Positions 9,812-20,594 are shown, counted from the first letter of the stretch. The stretch: DNA of 64,000 bases from Petasospora fabianii (GCA_022641835.1 CP048717.1:434001-498000), one strand, 5' to 3'. Program-made: numbers and translations. Notes: generated by a model from the letters alone, not told the origin.

Positions 9812-10647
9812 ACCTCTAATTGTTTTCCATTTTGCATGTGGGTGTGACCGGATCCCACACACGCCTTTTTTTCTTGTCCATTACCATCTTGTCATAAAAT
9901 TGCCACTAGGAGTGGCTTGTACTTGTTTTTAATACCTCTTGTTTTGCATATTAATGATCGCTGGAATGATTCACTGCATACTGTTTTTGAACTTTTGAGT
10001 CCCTATGACTCTTCAATTGATGCCTAATTATGAATTTAGCACGTAAACCGTAGTGTATTCTCGTGACTGTCAGCTAGCACTATGGGTTTCTACAACCTAC
10101 CTACAGGAGCACAGGGGTCATCGCTCACTCGACAACCTAGTGCTCAAAAAGTAGACAACGGTTTACACTTACTAGTCAACTGCTACCTAAGCATGATCAA
10201 ATTGGTAGGTTGTAGGTTGTATGGTATGAGCGCGACGGATCTATCTGGGGGCAACAGCAACTATAGCAAAAAACCGGTTATAGGGGCCAACAGTTACTAT
10301 AAAATGACCATAGTAGAGCTTCGCATAGTCTACAAGAGCCCACCATGGTCAAAATGAGCCCTCTGTAAGACATATAAACGCGCTTTTACCATCACAAGGG
10401 GGTCCTGGACAGAATTGGAAGTGACAAACGCAACCGGAAGCGGTAATTTCTGTTCACGTGACCACCCACAGTGTTTACTTTTTACCCCTTTCGGGGATGT
10501 TCGCGGTCTCCCAGACAACAAAACCCATCATAACAACAAAGTGCGAAAAAACACAACACAAAGCGTCTGTCCTTCCCACATATACACACAGCAGGAGGTT
10601 GAAAAGCCAGCAAAAGCACCGGATCAACACAAGAACACAAACGTAAA
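9812..10647. other. Intergenic region with inverted repeat and E-box
   Basis: 836 bases. TACAACCTAC at 10091-10100 has its inverse GTAGGTTGTA twice in overlap at 10205-10214 and 10212-10221. A TCACGTGA palindrome (E-box, Cbf1-type) is at 10454-10461, about 190 bases before the next gene. No ORF or RNA gene recognised. Confidence 0.4.
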
Positions 10648-11894
10648 ATGAGTTTGAGAGGTTTGAACAAGGCCACTTTGGTCGATATGGCTCAGCAATT
10701 GAGCTTGAAGTGAGTTATTCCCCCTTCAATGTTGTGTCCGGACGCGACCTCGCGTTTCCCGTTGTTTTCGTTTCGCAAGTACTTGAACAACGAGGTAACC
10801 ATGTCAACCCAGACCACACATTGAGTCTAATCAATGGAACTTTACTAACCTGGCACAGTGATGAGGGTACTAAGGTTGTCTTGGAGGAGAGACTCCAGGA
10901 GCACTTTGATAACCACCCAGAGTTGGAGGAGAATGCCACTTTTGCCAAGTTCGTTGCTTTCAGAAGAAAACAGTCCCCAGTCAAAGTCACTCAAATTGAT
11001 GAGATTGCTGCTGTTGTTGAGGATGACGACAAGCCAGCCTCATCTCCAGGAAGATTATTCTCTCTTGGTCAGCGTTTTAAGGCCTCTTTCTCTTCGCCAT
11101 TGAAGTCCAACACCACCGCTGCTGATACCGAAGATGAAAGTGATGATGAAGACGAACAGGGCTCTGACGTTGAGCTCTTGTCTACTGAAAAGGACCGCGA
11201 GCTCGTCGAGGACGATGCTGATCAAACTCCTTTCTTCGAGTCGGTTAAGGAATGGGTTGAAGAGCAACAGGACAAGGTTCTCGACTGGTATTATGATGGT
11301 CAGGACCTTCTCATTGAGAAGAGTGACGCAACCAAGAAATTCTTGAGTTCCGCTAGTACCATCAACTTCTTGACAACAGGTGTTGAGTCTGCCGTTCTCA
11401 TCAAGCAGCAGGTTCCACTGACTACTTTGAAGCAGCTTTCTTTCCTTGACCAGAAGATTCTTGCCAAGTACTCCAAGTACATTGACCTTAATGCCACTGT
11501 TCCAGACCTTGCCGTCTTTGGTGACATCAAGTTCCTTCTGGTTCTCCTTACATGGGCTACCCTTTCTATCTTCCTTCCGGTCCTTGGTTCCTACTACTTC
11601 AACTTTATTGGTAAGAAGCAAAAGAAGGTTAAGTTTGACCCATTCGTCTTCAACTTGGTCAAATTGCTTTTGGCTTATATCTTCTTGTCTGGTACTGTCT
11701 CCTTCGATGACATTAAAAACAATGCTGAGGTTTGGGCTGACGAAAATGGTATCCTTGCCTCTGCTACTTTGTATCAAAAGCTTAAGGCACACTCCTTCCA
11801 CAACACACTGACTTTGAAGCTTGTCTTGGGTAACCTTCCATTTGTTGGTAGTGTTGTCGGTCTCTTGGTTGCTTTGTACATCGCTGCTATCTAA
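10648..11894 (+). CDS. SAP-like domain integral membrane protein, spliced
   Basis: Two exons, 10648-10709 and 10859-11894, give 365 residues. The 149-base intron has donor GTGAGT, branch TACTAAC (10843-10849) and acceptor CAG, and splicing joins AA|T into Asn within LSLNDEGTK. The N-terminus, LRGLNKATLVDMAQQLSL through about residue 40, resembles a SAP/HeH helix-extension-helix of the kind that binds DNA or chromatin in inner nuclear membrane proteins. An acidic linker follows. Three hydrophobic segments lie near 242-267, 282-304 and 338-363, ending IAAI. I do not recognise an S. cerevisiae name. The frame reads openly through the intron, so an unspliced prediction would give a false start at an in-frame non-ATG codon at 10710. 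Function unknown. Confidence 0.85.
10710..10858 (+). other. Intron of the SAP-domain gene
   Basis: Donor GTGAGT at 10710, branch point TACTAAC at 10843-10849, acceptor CACAG ending at 10858. Removal restores a continuous SAP-like helix pair, so the splice is well supported by the protein. Confidence 0.88.
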
Positions 11895-12660
11895 GCGGTC
11901 TGAGCCACTACATGACTTGTACAATAGCAGACCCATTCATACCCAAGGGTCTTTGAAGAAGACGCCATATGTCTTTCAATTTTCTTTATTCTTTTTGTTT
12001 TTGTTTCACTTCTTCCTTTTGTTTATCTAAATTACTCTTGAGTGATTCTTTAGTCTCTTTTTTCTCTTTTTTATCTTCACAATTCTTTTTTCTCTCTCTC
12101 CTGGCCTGATGAACAATGAAATGATGGCTACTTTGCCCAAGGCTCGTCACTACCATGGCTTTTCTCCGTTGCCTGATGATGATCGTTACAATATCTGACA
12201 GTAATTTGTGTACTATTAAAGAACGTTATAATACTTGTATCAGATGACGACTTGTGTAGAGCGACCAAAGAGGATCATAAATGCTGTTCTTATGTAGTGT
12301 GCTGTCTTCATGAGCGCAGATGAGCACCAGATATCTAGTCGACACCAGCTACAGCTTTAGAACCAGGCCAATACCATCTTAAGGTAACCAAATGTCAATT
12401 GATATCCAATTCATAGTAAAAAGATATTACGCATTGACATAGACGCGTCTGTTGACATTTCATGTTTCCGGGTGTAAACGGGTTACTAACCACACATCAC
12501 CCGACCCGGACAAGACTAGATAAGATAAATAAAATGCTCTACGAAGGAAAGAAATGCAGTTAAATGACATGACATTTGGAGAATATGCTCGCTTCCAAAC
12601 CTTTCAACAAAGACAGAAGAAATAAATTAACCAAAGAAAAACCCTGAGATTTCAATTGAT
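11895..12660. other. Convergent intergenic region with long pyrimidine tract
   Basis: 766 bases. About 11970-12100 is almost pure T/C on the + strand, just 3' of the SAP-domain gene. GATAAG overlaps a second GATAA at 12518-12527. A TACTAAC-like string at 12484 has no gene to serve. No ORF recognised. Confidence 0.4.
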
Positions 12661-13518
12661 TTACTTTGGAGCCTCCTTGAAGGAGATAGCAGCCTCCTCA
12701 CCCATGGCGGAGATGATAGTGACCAACAAGTCCTTACCCTCGTCGAAAGCGGCCTGGATCTGGTCACCGAGCTCACCCTCTGGAGCACGGACATCATCCT
12801 TGGTGTCACCCTCTGGGGTCATCAAGTTAAGGAAACCGTCGTCAATGTCCAACAACTGGAACTCCTGTCTTCTAACGAATGGAACCTCCATGTTGTGAGT
12901 AGATGGGGAAAGATCCTCCATCTTCTTCTGGGTGAAGATATCGGTAGCAACCAAGTGGACCTTGGCGTGACCGTGCTTACCGGTCTTGGAGGTGGACATG
13001 TCAATAATCTTACATGGTCTGGACTTGATGACAACGAAACCGTTCTTTCTCAAAGCAGAACACTGCATTGGGTAGGTGAGGGAGGAACCGGCATCGGCGG
13101 TCTCGAAAACGTGCTGTTCACGATGTTAGTATGTTGTCTTAAAAGAGTGTAGAAGTACCACCACTTGAGGTGGATCGATGGACATAGAGGTGGGGCCAAC
13201 GCCACGTCGACGACAAACAACAACCAACACCATAGCAAAAGGCGATTCAAACAGACTCGCTATCAAATACAACACAGTGATAGTATCACAGAGTAGTTGA
13301 TCCGCGTCGTGAATGAAAAAAACAAAGCACCTCTTTGCCGTTGCAATCTGCCAGGGCATCACTGTTCATTTGCAAAGGTAAACAGTCTTGATTGTCGACG
13401 ATACGTGGCCAATGGTCAACGACTGCTTGTCTTAAACGGCCGTTTTCTCCGCCTCCTCTATGCTCATCAGTCACACATCACAGGGAGATCATTTGGCACG
13501 TACTTCTTCTTCAGCCAT
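12661..13518 (-). CDS. HYP2: Translation factor eIF5A, spliced
   Basis: Exon 1 (13504-13518) encodes only MAEEE. Exon 2 (12661-13113) begins [25 protein letters not shown], the standard eIF5A N-terminus, giving 155 residues (yeast 157). The 390-base intron has donor GTACGT, branch TACTAAC (complement of 13125-13131) and acceptor CAG. Lys51 in [12 protein letters not shown] is the hypusine site, at the same number as in S. cerevisiae. The N-terminal SH3-like domain and C-terminal OB fold are complete, ending ISFKEAPK. The factor helps stalled ribosomes form peptide bonds, notably at proline runs, and aids termination. Without splicing the first ATG would fall at Met21 and lose the conserved start. 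Confidence 0.97.
13114..13503 (-). other. Intron of the eIF5A gene
   Basis: 390 bases, with donor GTACGT (complement of 13498-13503), branch TACTAAC (complement of 13125-13131) and acceptor CAG at 13114-13116. I looked for box C/D snoRNA motifs and found no convincing pair. Confidence 0.93.
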
Positions 13519-14442
13519 TGTGATATAAGAGATGTGTGGTGATAAAATCCAACTGTCAAGAGGTCGAGGAGAAGAAAGTTTCACCGCAAAAAAATTGTTT
13601 TCCGTTGAAAATTTTGCCAGCAGCGAAGATCTTGTCCCCTCAGCGTAAATTTCAGCACTAAAAAGTCAACTTGCGCGCGAAAAGACCGGCGAGGTGCCAG
13701 CGAATCGCAACGTCGTGAAATGTCAGGATGTGACTTGGCCGCCTATTTGGGTTATTGACTAGTTGGAAAGGTTTTAAGGATAGACTTAAAGCTCATTTCT
13801 CTTTATTATATAGTTAAAGATAGCAAATAAGCCTGTTGCCTTACCACATATAATCCCAGAAGTCATCAAGCCGGACTCCCTCAAGCTCTCCGCAGCCAGT
13901 GATGAGCGCGACAAATCTAGCCGCAGCCCATCGTCCTGCAGGCATAATCTACGGCACCGTCCGTTAGTGAATTGCATGGAATCCTATAGACTTTGATGCA
14001 TCTGGAAAAAAAGGTGTCACCATACGATGGTCACATAAAAGTGATAAAGTCGTTGAAATGTTATGTAGCGATCTCTATTAGCAAAATAAATGCAAACTGG
14101 GTCCAAGTGGCAAGATCCCACAGACTCACCCAGTTCTGTATGTACTTATGGGGCATTGGTCGTGCGACTGATCTCACATCATCAATGGCAATGCAAACAG
14201 ACGATGCTTGGGTTCTTGGTAGTCTTCACCAGTGTATCATCAGTCTGATCTTCACATAACTCTCTGATGACGAACTAAGACCAGCTTTGATGAACCCTGG
14301 GCCCTCTGCATCATCTCCCCCAGTTGGATTCTCCAAAGTACACTAAGTCTGCATGCTGTGGTGATTTTTTTTTCTTTTTTCTTGGGTTTCTTTTCTTTTC
14401 TACCCCACACTCTGGGCTCGTCATAGTACCAAGCATCCAGAC
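13519..14442. other. Intergenic region upstream of eIF5A
   Basis: 924 bases between the eIF5A promoter and the 3' end of the Myb/SANT gene. GC-rich spots with GCGCGCGAAAAG (about 13673) and a T-run around 14366-14381 are present. Small open frames look like noise. Confidence 0.4.
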
Positions 14443-15834
14443 TCAACTGCCTTTCTCAACCAATTCACCGTCATACCTCAATGCAGTATCAGCACCAGTG
14501 TTAGGAACTAAGCTAAGTGATCCAGCAACCAAATTCAGTGTTGCTTCGTCAATTTGTTTCTCTTTCAACACTTTTAAAAATTCCCATTTCCATCTCATGT
14601 CCTCCTCCATCAACTCAACTTGTCGCCGTTGTAGAGCTATGTAATCCTTCTGAAGTTGAAGTCCATCTGGTCGGGTAATCATCATCCCAGAAGTGGTCGG
14701 GGTATCAAAAGTGAGCTGTGTACTGACAGGTGTACGTGTGAGATAGTTCTGTGGTGAGCACTGTGCTGAAGTTGTTGATGCGTGACGAGTCAGTGAGTGT
14801 TGATGTGACGTGGATGGTGTTATTAGCGTTGTCACAGGTGATGGATCGGTTGTATATGAACTGTAATCTAGTGGTGTTACCTGCTGCGTGCTCAGTGAAC
14901 TGGGAGTTTCTGCCATCATCGCTGGTCCCAATGCTCTTGTGACTGGTCTCGTGGGTTGAAAGGTCGAGACGGACCTATTGATGTTACTCTCGGAGTTCGT
15001 GGCCGAACTCCCATGAGACAATGGTATCCTGTCACTGGCGGCATTCAATTCGGGACTCACTAATTCCTTGAACTGGTCATCATCATTGTCGTCGTACTTG
15101 GCAGTGTCTACATCTAGCTTTTGATGTAAATCAACGACAGGCTTAGACATGTGCTCTTTCTTCAGCCAGGCTTGACGTAAGCGATGATATCGATATTTGA
15201 AGCTCTTGACCATGACAGCCATTGATGCATCTGCTCTAACTTCTTTGCAGTCTTCAATTATTGAATTTATCACCACTTCCCACACTTTCCCACGCTTACG
15301 GCTTTTGACAGCGTACGGCTTAAATCTCAACACGTTCTTCAATAGCGAACGATCAGTGGCTTCAGTGAATGTTGTACGGCGTCTCGTCGGCGCTCTAGTT
15401 GCCATTGTTACACTCTTGAACATTAAGTCACCTAATATACTGGTGCTAGGCTGTGACTGATGAGCTTCTGGTGAGGCGGTAATCCTAGAACTGATAGTAT
15501 CGGTGGTGTTCGTCTTGGTCTTAGTACGCGTACGCCGTTGACGGGGTGAATCATCTGGGAGAGTAATATCTTGCACGAAAAGCGGTCGAGGTGCTTCAAT
15601 TGTTGTGACGGTATCGTTAATTTGTGGAATTCTCCCTGGCTGTCGCTCGAAGGGCCCTTCGTCTGTGGTTGGGTTGGTTAGTACTTAGCAAGTCAAGACT
15701 ATCTATCCCATAGGGATCATGGCGGGGGAAAGACGGGTGTCTCCGAACCCCTTGAAAAGCGACAACTTACTCATCCGTGGATCAACCGGGGTATTCTGAG
15801 GTGGACGATCATATCCACCGAATCGAGTAGACAT
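14443..15834 (-). CDS. Myb/SANT-like domain protein of unknown function, spliced
   Basis: Exon 1 (15771-15834, starting MSTRFGGYDRPPQNTP) joins exon 2 (14443-15662) across a 108-base intron with GTAAGT, TACTAAC (complement of 15677-15683) and CCACAG. The junction codon A|AC keeps the frame, giving 427 residues. Around residues 118-195 lies TRRRTTFTEATDRSLLKNVL, then RGKVWEVVINSI and MVKSFKYRYHRLRQAW. This is a trihelix/Myb-SANT-like DNA-binding pattern like that in transcription factors and in the second protein of PIF/Harbinger transposons. A Ser/Thr/Pro-rich middle follows, then a Gln/Glu/Lys helix (about 355-395, ALQRRQVELMEEDMRWKWEF) able to dimerise. Either a regulator or a domesticated transposon protein; I see no transposase nearby. 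In exon 2 alone the first start-like codon is a GTG (15576). Confidence 0.75.
15663..15770 (-). other. Intron of the Myb/SANT-like gene
   Basis: Donor GTAAGT (complement of 15765-15770), branch AGTACTAAC (core complement of 15677-15683) and acceptor CCACAG (complement of 15663-15668). Both flanking exons are open in the joined frame. Confidence 0.85.
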
Positions 15835-16048
15835 ATCAGACGGATGCCTTTATTTGTTGGCTCAATTGCGCTCAAAATGTGGTGAATTGGAGAGAGATCA
15901 AGGGGAGCAGACGATCCTTGATCTCCAGCCCGTCGGTAGTCGCGCAGTGGACTTGCCGACACACCAAGGCGATGACTACAGCATATATAGTACTTGAAAC
16001 TGTGTTAAAACAAGCATTATCATTTTCAATTGAACATCAATAATAAGA

Positions 16049-17551
16049 TCAGACAACGTTGTGGAAGAAGGACTTGTCCTTAGCCAATCCCTTCTGCACA
16101 ATCTTAGCCACCTCATGTGGGTCACTGGTGATACCAGTCAAGTTCTCAGAGCCATTCTCAGTGACAACGATATCATCCTCAATTCTGACACCACCGACGT
16201 ACTTGAACTTGTCGACAACATCTTTCTGGATGAACTTGGCCTGTTTTGGATCCTTCAAGGCAAGCTCAATCAAGTATGGAGAGAAGTAAATACCTGGTTC
16301 ATCGGTCAAAACCATGCCCTTTTGCAATGTACGACGAAGTCTGAGGTATCTCAATTTTGGATCTGGATCATTGTAGTTAGGATGACCACCTACGTCGTGT
16401 GTATCGAGACCTAGCAAGTGGCCAAGACCGTGTGGGAAGAAAGCTGTAGAGACACTGCTTTCAAAGATTTCGTCCTTATCACCTTTGAACAAACCCTTCT
16501 CCAAGAACTTGTCAATCAACACCTTGTGAGCCTTGAGATGAATTTCATCCCATGATGCACCTGGCTTGATCATTTTCAAAGTCTCGCTCTGCATCAATCT
16601 AACAGTTTCATAAACCCACAAATGCTCCTCTGTCCATTCTCCACTAATTGGGAAACATCTTGTAACATCGGCACAGTAGTTCTCCCATTCGGCACCTGCA
16701 TCGATAAGAACACTGTGCTTCCCCTCCATAGTATCGTCATTCTTGACATAGTGCAAAGTACCACAGTTTGGACCAGAGCAACAAATTGGGTCATAAGCTT
16801 GATGTTTAGAACCTTGACGAATGGAGTGGTAAACAAATTCGGCATGGATGTGAGTCTCGTTGGTCTCAATTGGCAAAGCAGACATAACTGCAGTGTGGGA
16901 GTTGTCAGTAATGGCAGCAGCCTTACGCAACATGGAAATTTCATATTCATCCTTGATCAAACGGGCCTCATCGAGGGCATAAAAGAAATTCTTATCTGAC
17001 TGACGGAGGAAGTTTGAGTATTTCTTGTTAACCGGGGAGATGTGTGTGGTAAGGTTGGTGTCGTACTTAGTGAGGTAGTTATCAATGTCGGATTCGTAAA
17101 GAACCTTGTCAACGTCATACTTGGCGTGTGCATCCTCTGGTGAGAGAGGCATGCCGGACCACATGACATCGTCGTAGTCAATCTCTGGGAGGAAGAGGAC
17201 GAGCTCTTCCTTGTTAATATCGAAGAAGATGTGAGAGCCTGGGATGTTAGATCCTGACAGGTAGTAGAAATAACGCTCCTGTCTGAATGGCTTTGCGGTG
17301 TCTGAGTAGAGGTAGTGTTCGTTGGTATAACCCGAGACGAAGATGGCATGGTTCGAAAGATCCTTGATCTTTGTCTGAAGGTGTTTCTTCACGTTAAGGG
17401 CGTGCTGACGTGCTGGATACTTGGCCATTGTGTGTAGAGCTCTGATCATTGAATTTTCAGAGTTATGTGACGTAGAGGAGAAGTTACTGCTCGACGAGCT
17501 TTTTTGCCATTTGCTCAACTCCGAACTGTCAAGAAGCGGCAACGATAACAT
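16049..17551 (-). CDS. Xaa-Pro dipeptidase/aminopeptidase P family (YFR006W orthologue)
   Basis: Encodes 500 residues from the ATG at 17551. Other in-frame ATGs are at 17449 and 17428 (MAKYPARQHALNVKKHL); the last starts where similarity to S. cerevisiae YFR006W begins, so the first 40 residues are uncertain. An aminopeptidase P N-terminal domain (RQERYFYYLSGSNIPGS) precedes the pita-bread catalytic domain. Metal ligands are visible: two Asp in LIDAGAEWENYCADVTRCFP, His in PHGLGHLLGLDTHDVGG, and Glu in LTDEPGIYF and GGVRIEDDI. It should cleave X-Pro bonds with two metal ions. The frame stays open upstream of 17551 for 38 codons without an ATG. Divergent from SDS3. Confidence 0.9.
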   Translation of the reverse strand: MLSLPLLDSSELSKWQKSSSSSNFSSTSHNSENSMIRALHTMAKYPARQHALNVKKHLQTKIKDLSNHAIFVSGYTNEHYLYSDTAKPFRQERYFYYLSGSNIPGSHIFFDINKEELVLFLPEIDYDDVMWSGMPLSPEDAHAKYDVDKVLYESDIDNYLTKYDTNLTTHISPVNKKYSNFLRQSDKNFFYALDEARLIKDEYEISMLRKAAAITDNSHTAVMSALPIETNETHIHAEFVYHSIRQGSKHQAYDPICCSGPNCGTLHYVKNDDTMEGKHSVLIDAGAEWENYCADVTRCFPISGEWTEEHLWVYETVRLMQSETLKMIKPGASWDEIHLKAHKVLIDKFLEKGLFKGDKDEIFESSVSTAFFPHGLGHLLGLDTHDVGGHPNYNDPDPKLRYLRLRRTLQKGMVLTDEPGIYFSPYLIELALKDPKQAKFIQKDVVDKFKYVGGVRIEDDIVVTENGSENLTGITSDPHEVAKIVQKGLAKDKSFFHNVV

Positions 17552-18476
17552 GTTTGGAGGTCGCGCGGCAAGGGCAATGTTATACCGAATTGGTACATTG
17601 GCGAAAACAATGGCCCTGAGCTTTGCGCAACTTTGTTTGTTTCGCAAATGCAAAAAGGGCGACAATTGAAGTGTTTACGCCGATTTGCGAAAATCAGGCT
17701 CGCAGATGGTGGGGCGAACGACTCTGGCTTTCTAACTAATACAGTCCAAAAGGTGGTAGCATTGCAGTTGTAAGACATCTTCATAGCCTTGACTGAAATT
17801 AGCAGAGAGTACCTAACTAATCAACGAGTTAGCCTTCTATTATGCATAAGAGGGCTCTTCAAACAGGCAAGTTGCTCTCCGCACAGATCTCTGGCCGAGC
17901 CGACAGAGCGTTGCATAAGGCTTGAGGCTCCAGTTTAGCGACAATGAACTACCATTCTGTCATAGATGCATGACTTCAGGGTCCTTGTTCTCAAAACCTG
18001 AACAAAAATATCCATACAAAACAGCAAGATGGAACTTCAAGCGCATTGCTCCATTTGTGCCATTTGGAAAGCCGGCTCATAAACTTCGCGCACCGGTGAT
18101 AAAATTTAGCCATGCAGGTTGGGGTGAGGTGAAGGGGATAGAAAAAGCGGTAGTTAGTAGTTGCGGCTTGGCAATTTCATTATCGTGAATAGATGTATCG
18201 AACTCTTGCCTTTTGAGCTACTAATTCTTTCCTTAGTAATCGAAGATACCCTAGAAGGAAAACCTCAAACACGACATCGTTCGCGTTATCCAGCTCGCCA
18301 GTTAGACGTGCATTCGTGAATTCGGCGTCAGCGAAAATCCAACTTGGGACACATAACCTCTCTCTTTGTCAGGTCTCTATCGCTGACAACCGCATCAACA
18401 GCACATTCAAAGTGTGATAAAACTTGTGATATCCTGTCTTTGCTCTACAACCATTTGATTACGCACATTTTTCAGT
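17552..18476. other. Divergent promoter region YFR006W-like/SDS3
   Basis: 925 bases. Nothing gene-like. An open frame at 17922-18188 has no family resemblance. A TACTAAC string on the complement at about 18155 has no acceptor or coding exon after it. Confidence 0.4.
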
Positions 18477-20207
18477 ATGGCAGGAAAACGCAAGAACCGT
18501 ATCTCTCAGGCAAATGTCTACTATCTCGGGCCACCCCCATCAGACAGCCCACAAGCTACAATGGCGGCCCCTGGACCGTACCCGACATTCGGAAACTTTG
18601 CACCACGTCCATCCAACTCAGATTCCCAATCACCCACGAGTACATTTATTCAGCCACATCTTCAACATCCAGAGGAGCCCGATGGTAATGCCGCTGATGC
18701 ACTCGTCGGAATCAAACGCGCCCCGTCATTCTCGGGCATACACAGGGCCTCATTCAATTCACAGGGCAACAGAATGAGCGTTAGTGAACAACAACGAATG
18801 GGTAGTGTTGGCAGTGCTGTGAATACCAATATAGACCTGGGTGAAGAACACGTGCAAAAAGTTTACTTACACAGACGTACGCATCTGAATCAGGACCCAA
18901 GAGTACAGTATACTGAGAGCCATTTGAGAGAACAGGACCATGGGCGACCATCCAAAGAAAACAATGCCGATACGGTGAAAGAGAACAGTGCAGCTGAAGA
19001 TAATGTGCTTGATAGATTACACACAGATGTGAAGATAGAAGAGAAAGACGGCGATGAATCTATGCCCGATGCCACTGCCGCTATTTTACCCACTGATATT
19101 CCATTCTCCGCTGCAGATATCATCTTTGCTAATGGTAACAACAGAGAGAAACGTCGTGTTGAATTCTTTGATTACTATTCCAAATTATACAAGTTCAAAG
19201 AGTCGCATCGATCTGATATTTATCACCATGAGAAAAAACTATTGGAGGACCGTCTTGCGGCGCTATCTAAACCGCGTACTTTCCTGTCCGAAGTGGCCAC
19301 GCTTGAAGAATCAGGAGACAAGCTACTATATGAGCTCGAACAGGATATTGTTGAGACTCGTGATTTTGAATTAACCAGATTGAAACACTGGCGTCGTTTC
19401 CAACGTAATGAAAACTTGAGATCATACTATTACGATTCATCCAAGGTGTATAAGGAGGCCACAGAGCAATTGGATCGTCGCTTGGACAAGTTGAAAAACT
19501 TCTTTGTGAAACAAAAGGCACTTTTATCTAATCTTGACCGTGATATGGGTGACATTGGCTCTGCAAGGGCAACGAGGCTATATTCCGGCTTTGTCGGGAA
19601 GGAAAATATTGGTGATGATGAAGTTGTACCGGAGAATGAGAGATACAAAACAACTGAGAAGGGACCATCAATGGGTAACACTTCTAGTGGGGAAAGTTCT
19701 GAAACCGATACCGGTGCATCAAGTTCTGGGCATCAGATGTCTGGTGCTTCATCTGGCAGAGGTGGCTGGAGAGGAAGAGGTCGTCGTGGTAGAGGAGGAT
19801 GGAGAGGTGGCCCAAGAGGCGGCAGAGGTGGTGCCAAGGCTACGCAGTCAAGAAGTTCATCTACAGTTCCGTCTAGTGTTCCTGAAATGAAACTTTTGAA
19901 CTCCATTGTTGATGGGTTTGCTCCAATTCTTACACAGGAGGAGTTTGCTGCTGTTGTTGGTGATGACACATTGTCTCGTGAAGGACATGGCGCACTCATA
20001 CTTGGTCGTCGTGGTGAAGGCGCTTCTGATTCTGAATCAAACACCGATACAGCTTCCGATAAAAAGAGACCATATTATGGTAGAGGCAGGGGTGAAAAGG
20101 ATACTACAGCCATGAACAAAATCATGAAGACGTATCTACCGCCTGACGATCTCAAACCGGAAGAAGTTGAAGATGATTTGGCACTAATAAGGTCTTTAAA
20201 GACTTAA
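18477..20207 (+). CDS. SDS3: Rpd3L histone deacetylase complex subunit Sds3
   Basis: Encodes 576 residues, longer than S. cerevisiae Sds3 (327). The Sds3/BRMS1 coiled coil spans about 215-360: EKRRVEFFDYYSKLYKF, then LEQDIVETRDFELTRLKHWRRFQ, matching the yeast helices LEEERDLELVRLRLFEEYR. The C-terminus LKPEEVEDDLALIRSL matches LKPDEVTEDISLIREL of the yeast protein and is the best identity evidence. Additions here are a disordered N-terminal 200 residues and an Arg/Gly-rich segment (about 425-455, RGGWRGRGRRGRGG) that could bind RNA or be Arg-methylated. Sds3 scaffolds Sin3 and Rpd3 for transcriptional repression in the nucleus. Confidence 0.88.
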   Translation: MAGKRKNRISQANVYYLGPPPSDSPQATMAAPGPYPTFGNFAPRPSNSDSQSPTSTFIQPHLQHPEEPDGNAADALVGIKRAPSFSGIHRASFNSQGNRMSVSEQQRMGSVGSAVNTNIDLGEEHVQKVYLHRRTHLNQDPRVQYTESHLREQDHGRPSKENNADTVKENSAAEDNVLDRLHTDVKIEEKDGDESMPDATAAILPTDIPFSAADIIFANGNNREKRRVEFFDYYSKLYKFKESHRSDIYHHEKKLLEDRLAALSKPRTFLSEVATLEESGDKLLYELEQDIVETRDFELTRLKHWRRFQRNENLRSYYYDSSKVYKEATEQLDRRLDKLKNFFVKQKALLSNLDRDMGDIGSARATRLYSGFVGKENIGDDEVVPENERYKTTEKGPSMGNTSSGESSETDTGASSSGHQMSGASSGRGGWRGRGRRGRGGWRGGPRGGRGGAKATQSRSSSTVPSSVPEMKLLNSIVDGFAPILTQEEFAAVVGDDTLSREGHGALILGRRGEGASDSESNTDTASDKKRPYYGRGRGEKDTTAMNKIMKTYLPPDDLKPEEVEDDLALIRSLKT

Positions 20208-20594
20208 AGACAATGAATCTTAGGCTCTCTATTACCTTCTCATCATATTGTAGTTGCTTTATCCCTTGTAAATTCTAAAAACTATCACCTCCAGTCCCCA
20301 CACATTGCCCCCAAAACACCTGGGCTCTCGTTATCTCCCGCTATCGCCGGATATTTCCGCCTCTCGGAGCCAATCCCGGCTCCGGGATTGCCATCCTTTT
20401 CCGGACAACCGCCATAGTTAATACCGTCACCCGGCTTAACTGCAAGGTCCGGGCTAAGACCTTCAGTCGCGGTCATCACTATTAGTTTTTTCTTGAATTT
20501 CTTCTGCGAATTTATAAGAGGCAACTTCTCCGCTTTTGACACCACACAGTAACCATTTACCCAACGCCACCATCAATAAAACCCACTTATAACA
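20208..20594. promoter_or_regulatory. SDS3/ISU1 intergenic region with dyad
   Basis: 387 bases forming the ISU1 promoter. It contains CCAAT (20369-20373) overlapping a perfect dyad, CAATCCCGG-CT-CCGGGATTG (20371-20390). Several further CCGG or TCCGG elements lie within 120 bases. CCAAT boxes are bound by the HAP complex at mitochondrial genes, and CGG/CCG dyads suit zinc-cluster factors. Factor identity is inference. Confidence 0.4.
20371..20390. repeat. Perfect 20-base dyad upstream of ISU1
   Basis: Nine-base arms CAATCCCGG and CCGGGATTG around CT, about 205 bases before the ISU1 ATG. Likely a protein-binding site; a transcript here could also form a hairpin. Confidence 0.5.

Noticed and set aside
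12484-12490. TACTAAC string
   Set aside because: No donor upstream and no acceptor or coding exon downstream on the + strand; it lies between convergent genes.
13114-13503. snoRNA inside the eIF5A intron
   Set aside because: A TGATGA-like string is present but without a fitting D box and terminal stem. The RPS8 intron was also searched without success.
14443-15834. Intact DNA transposon around the Myb/SANT gene
   Set aside because: No transposase frame, terminal inverted repeats or target duplication were seen on either side.
18150-18160. TACTAAC on the complement
   Set aside because: No AG acceptor with a coding exon follows; the next gene on that strand starts well below with its own ATG.
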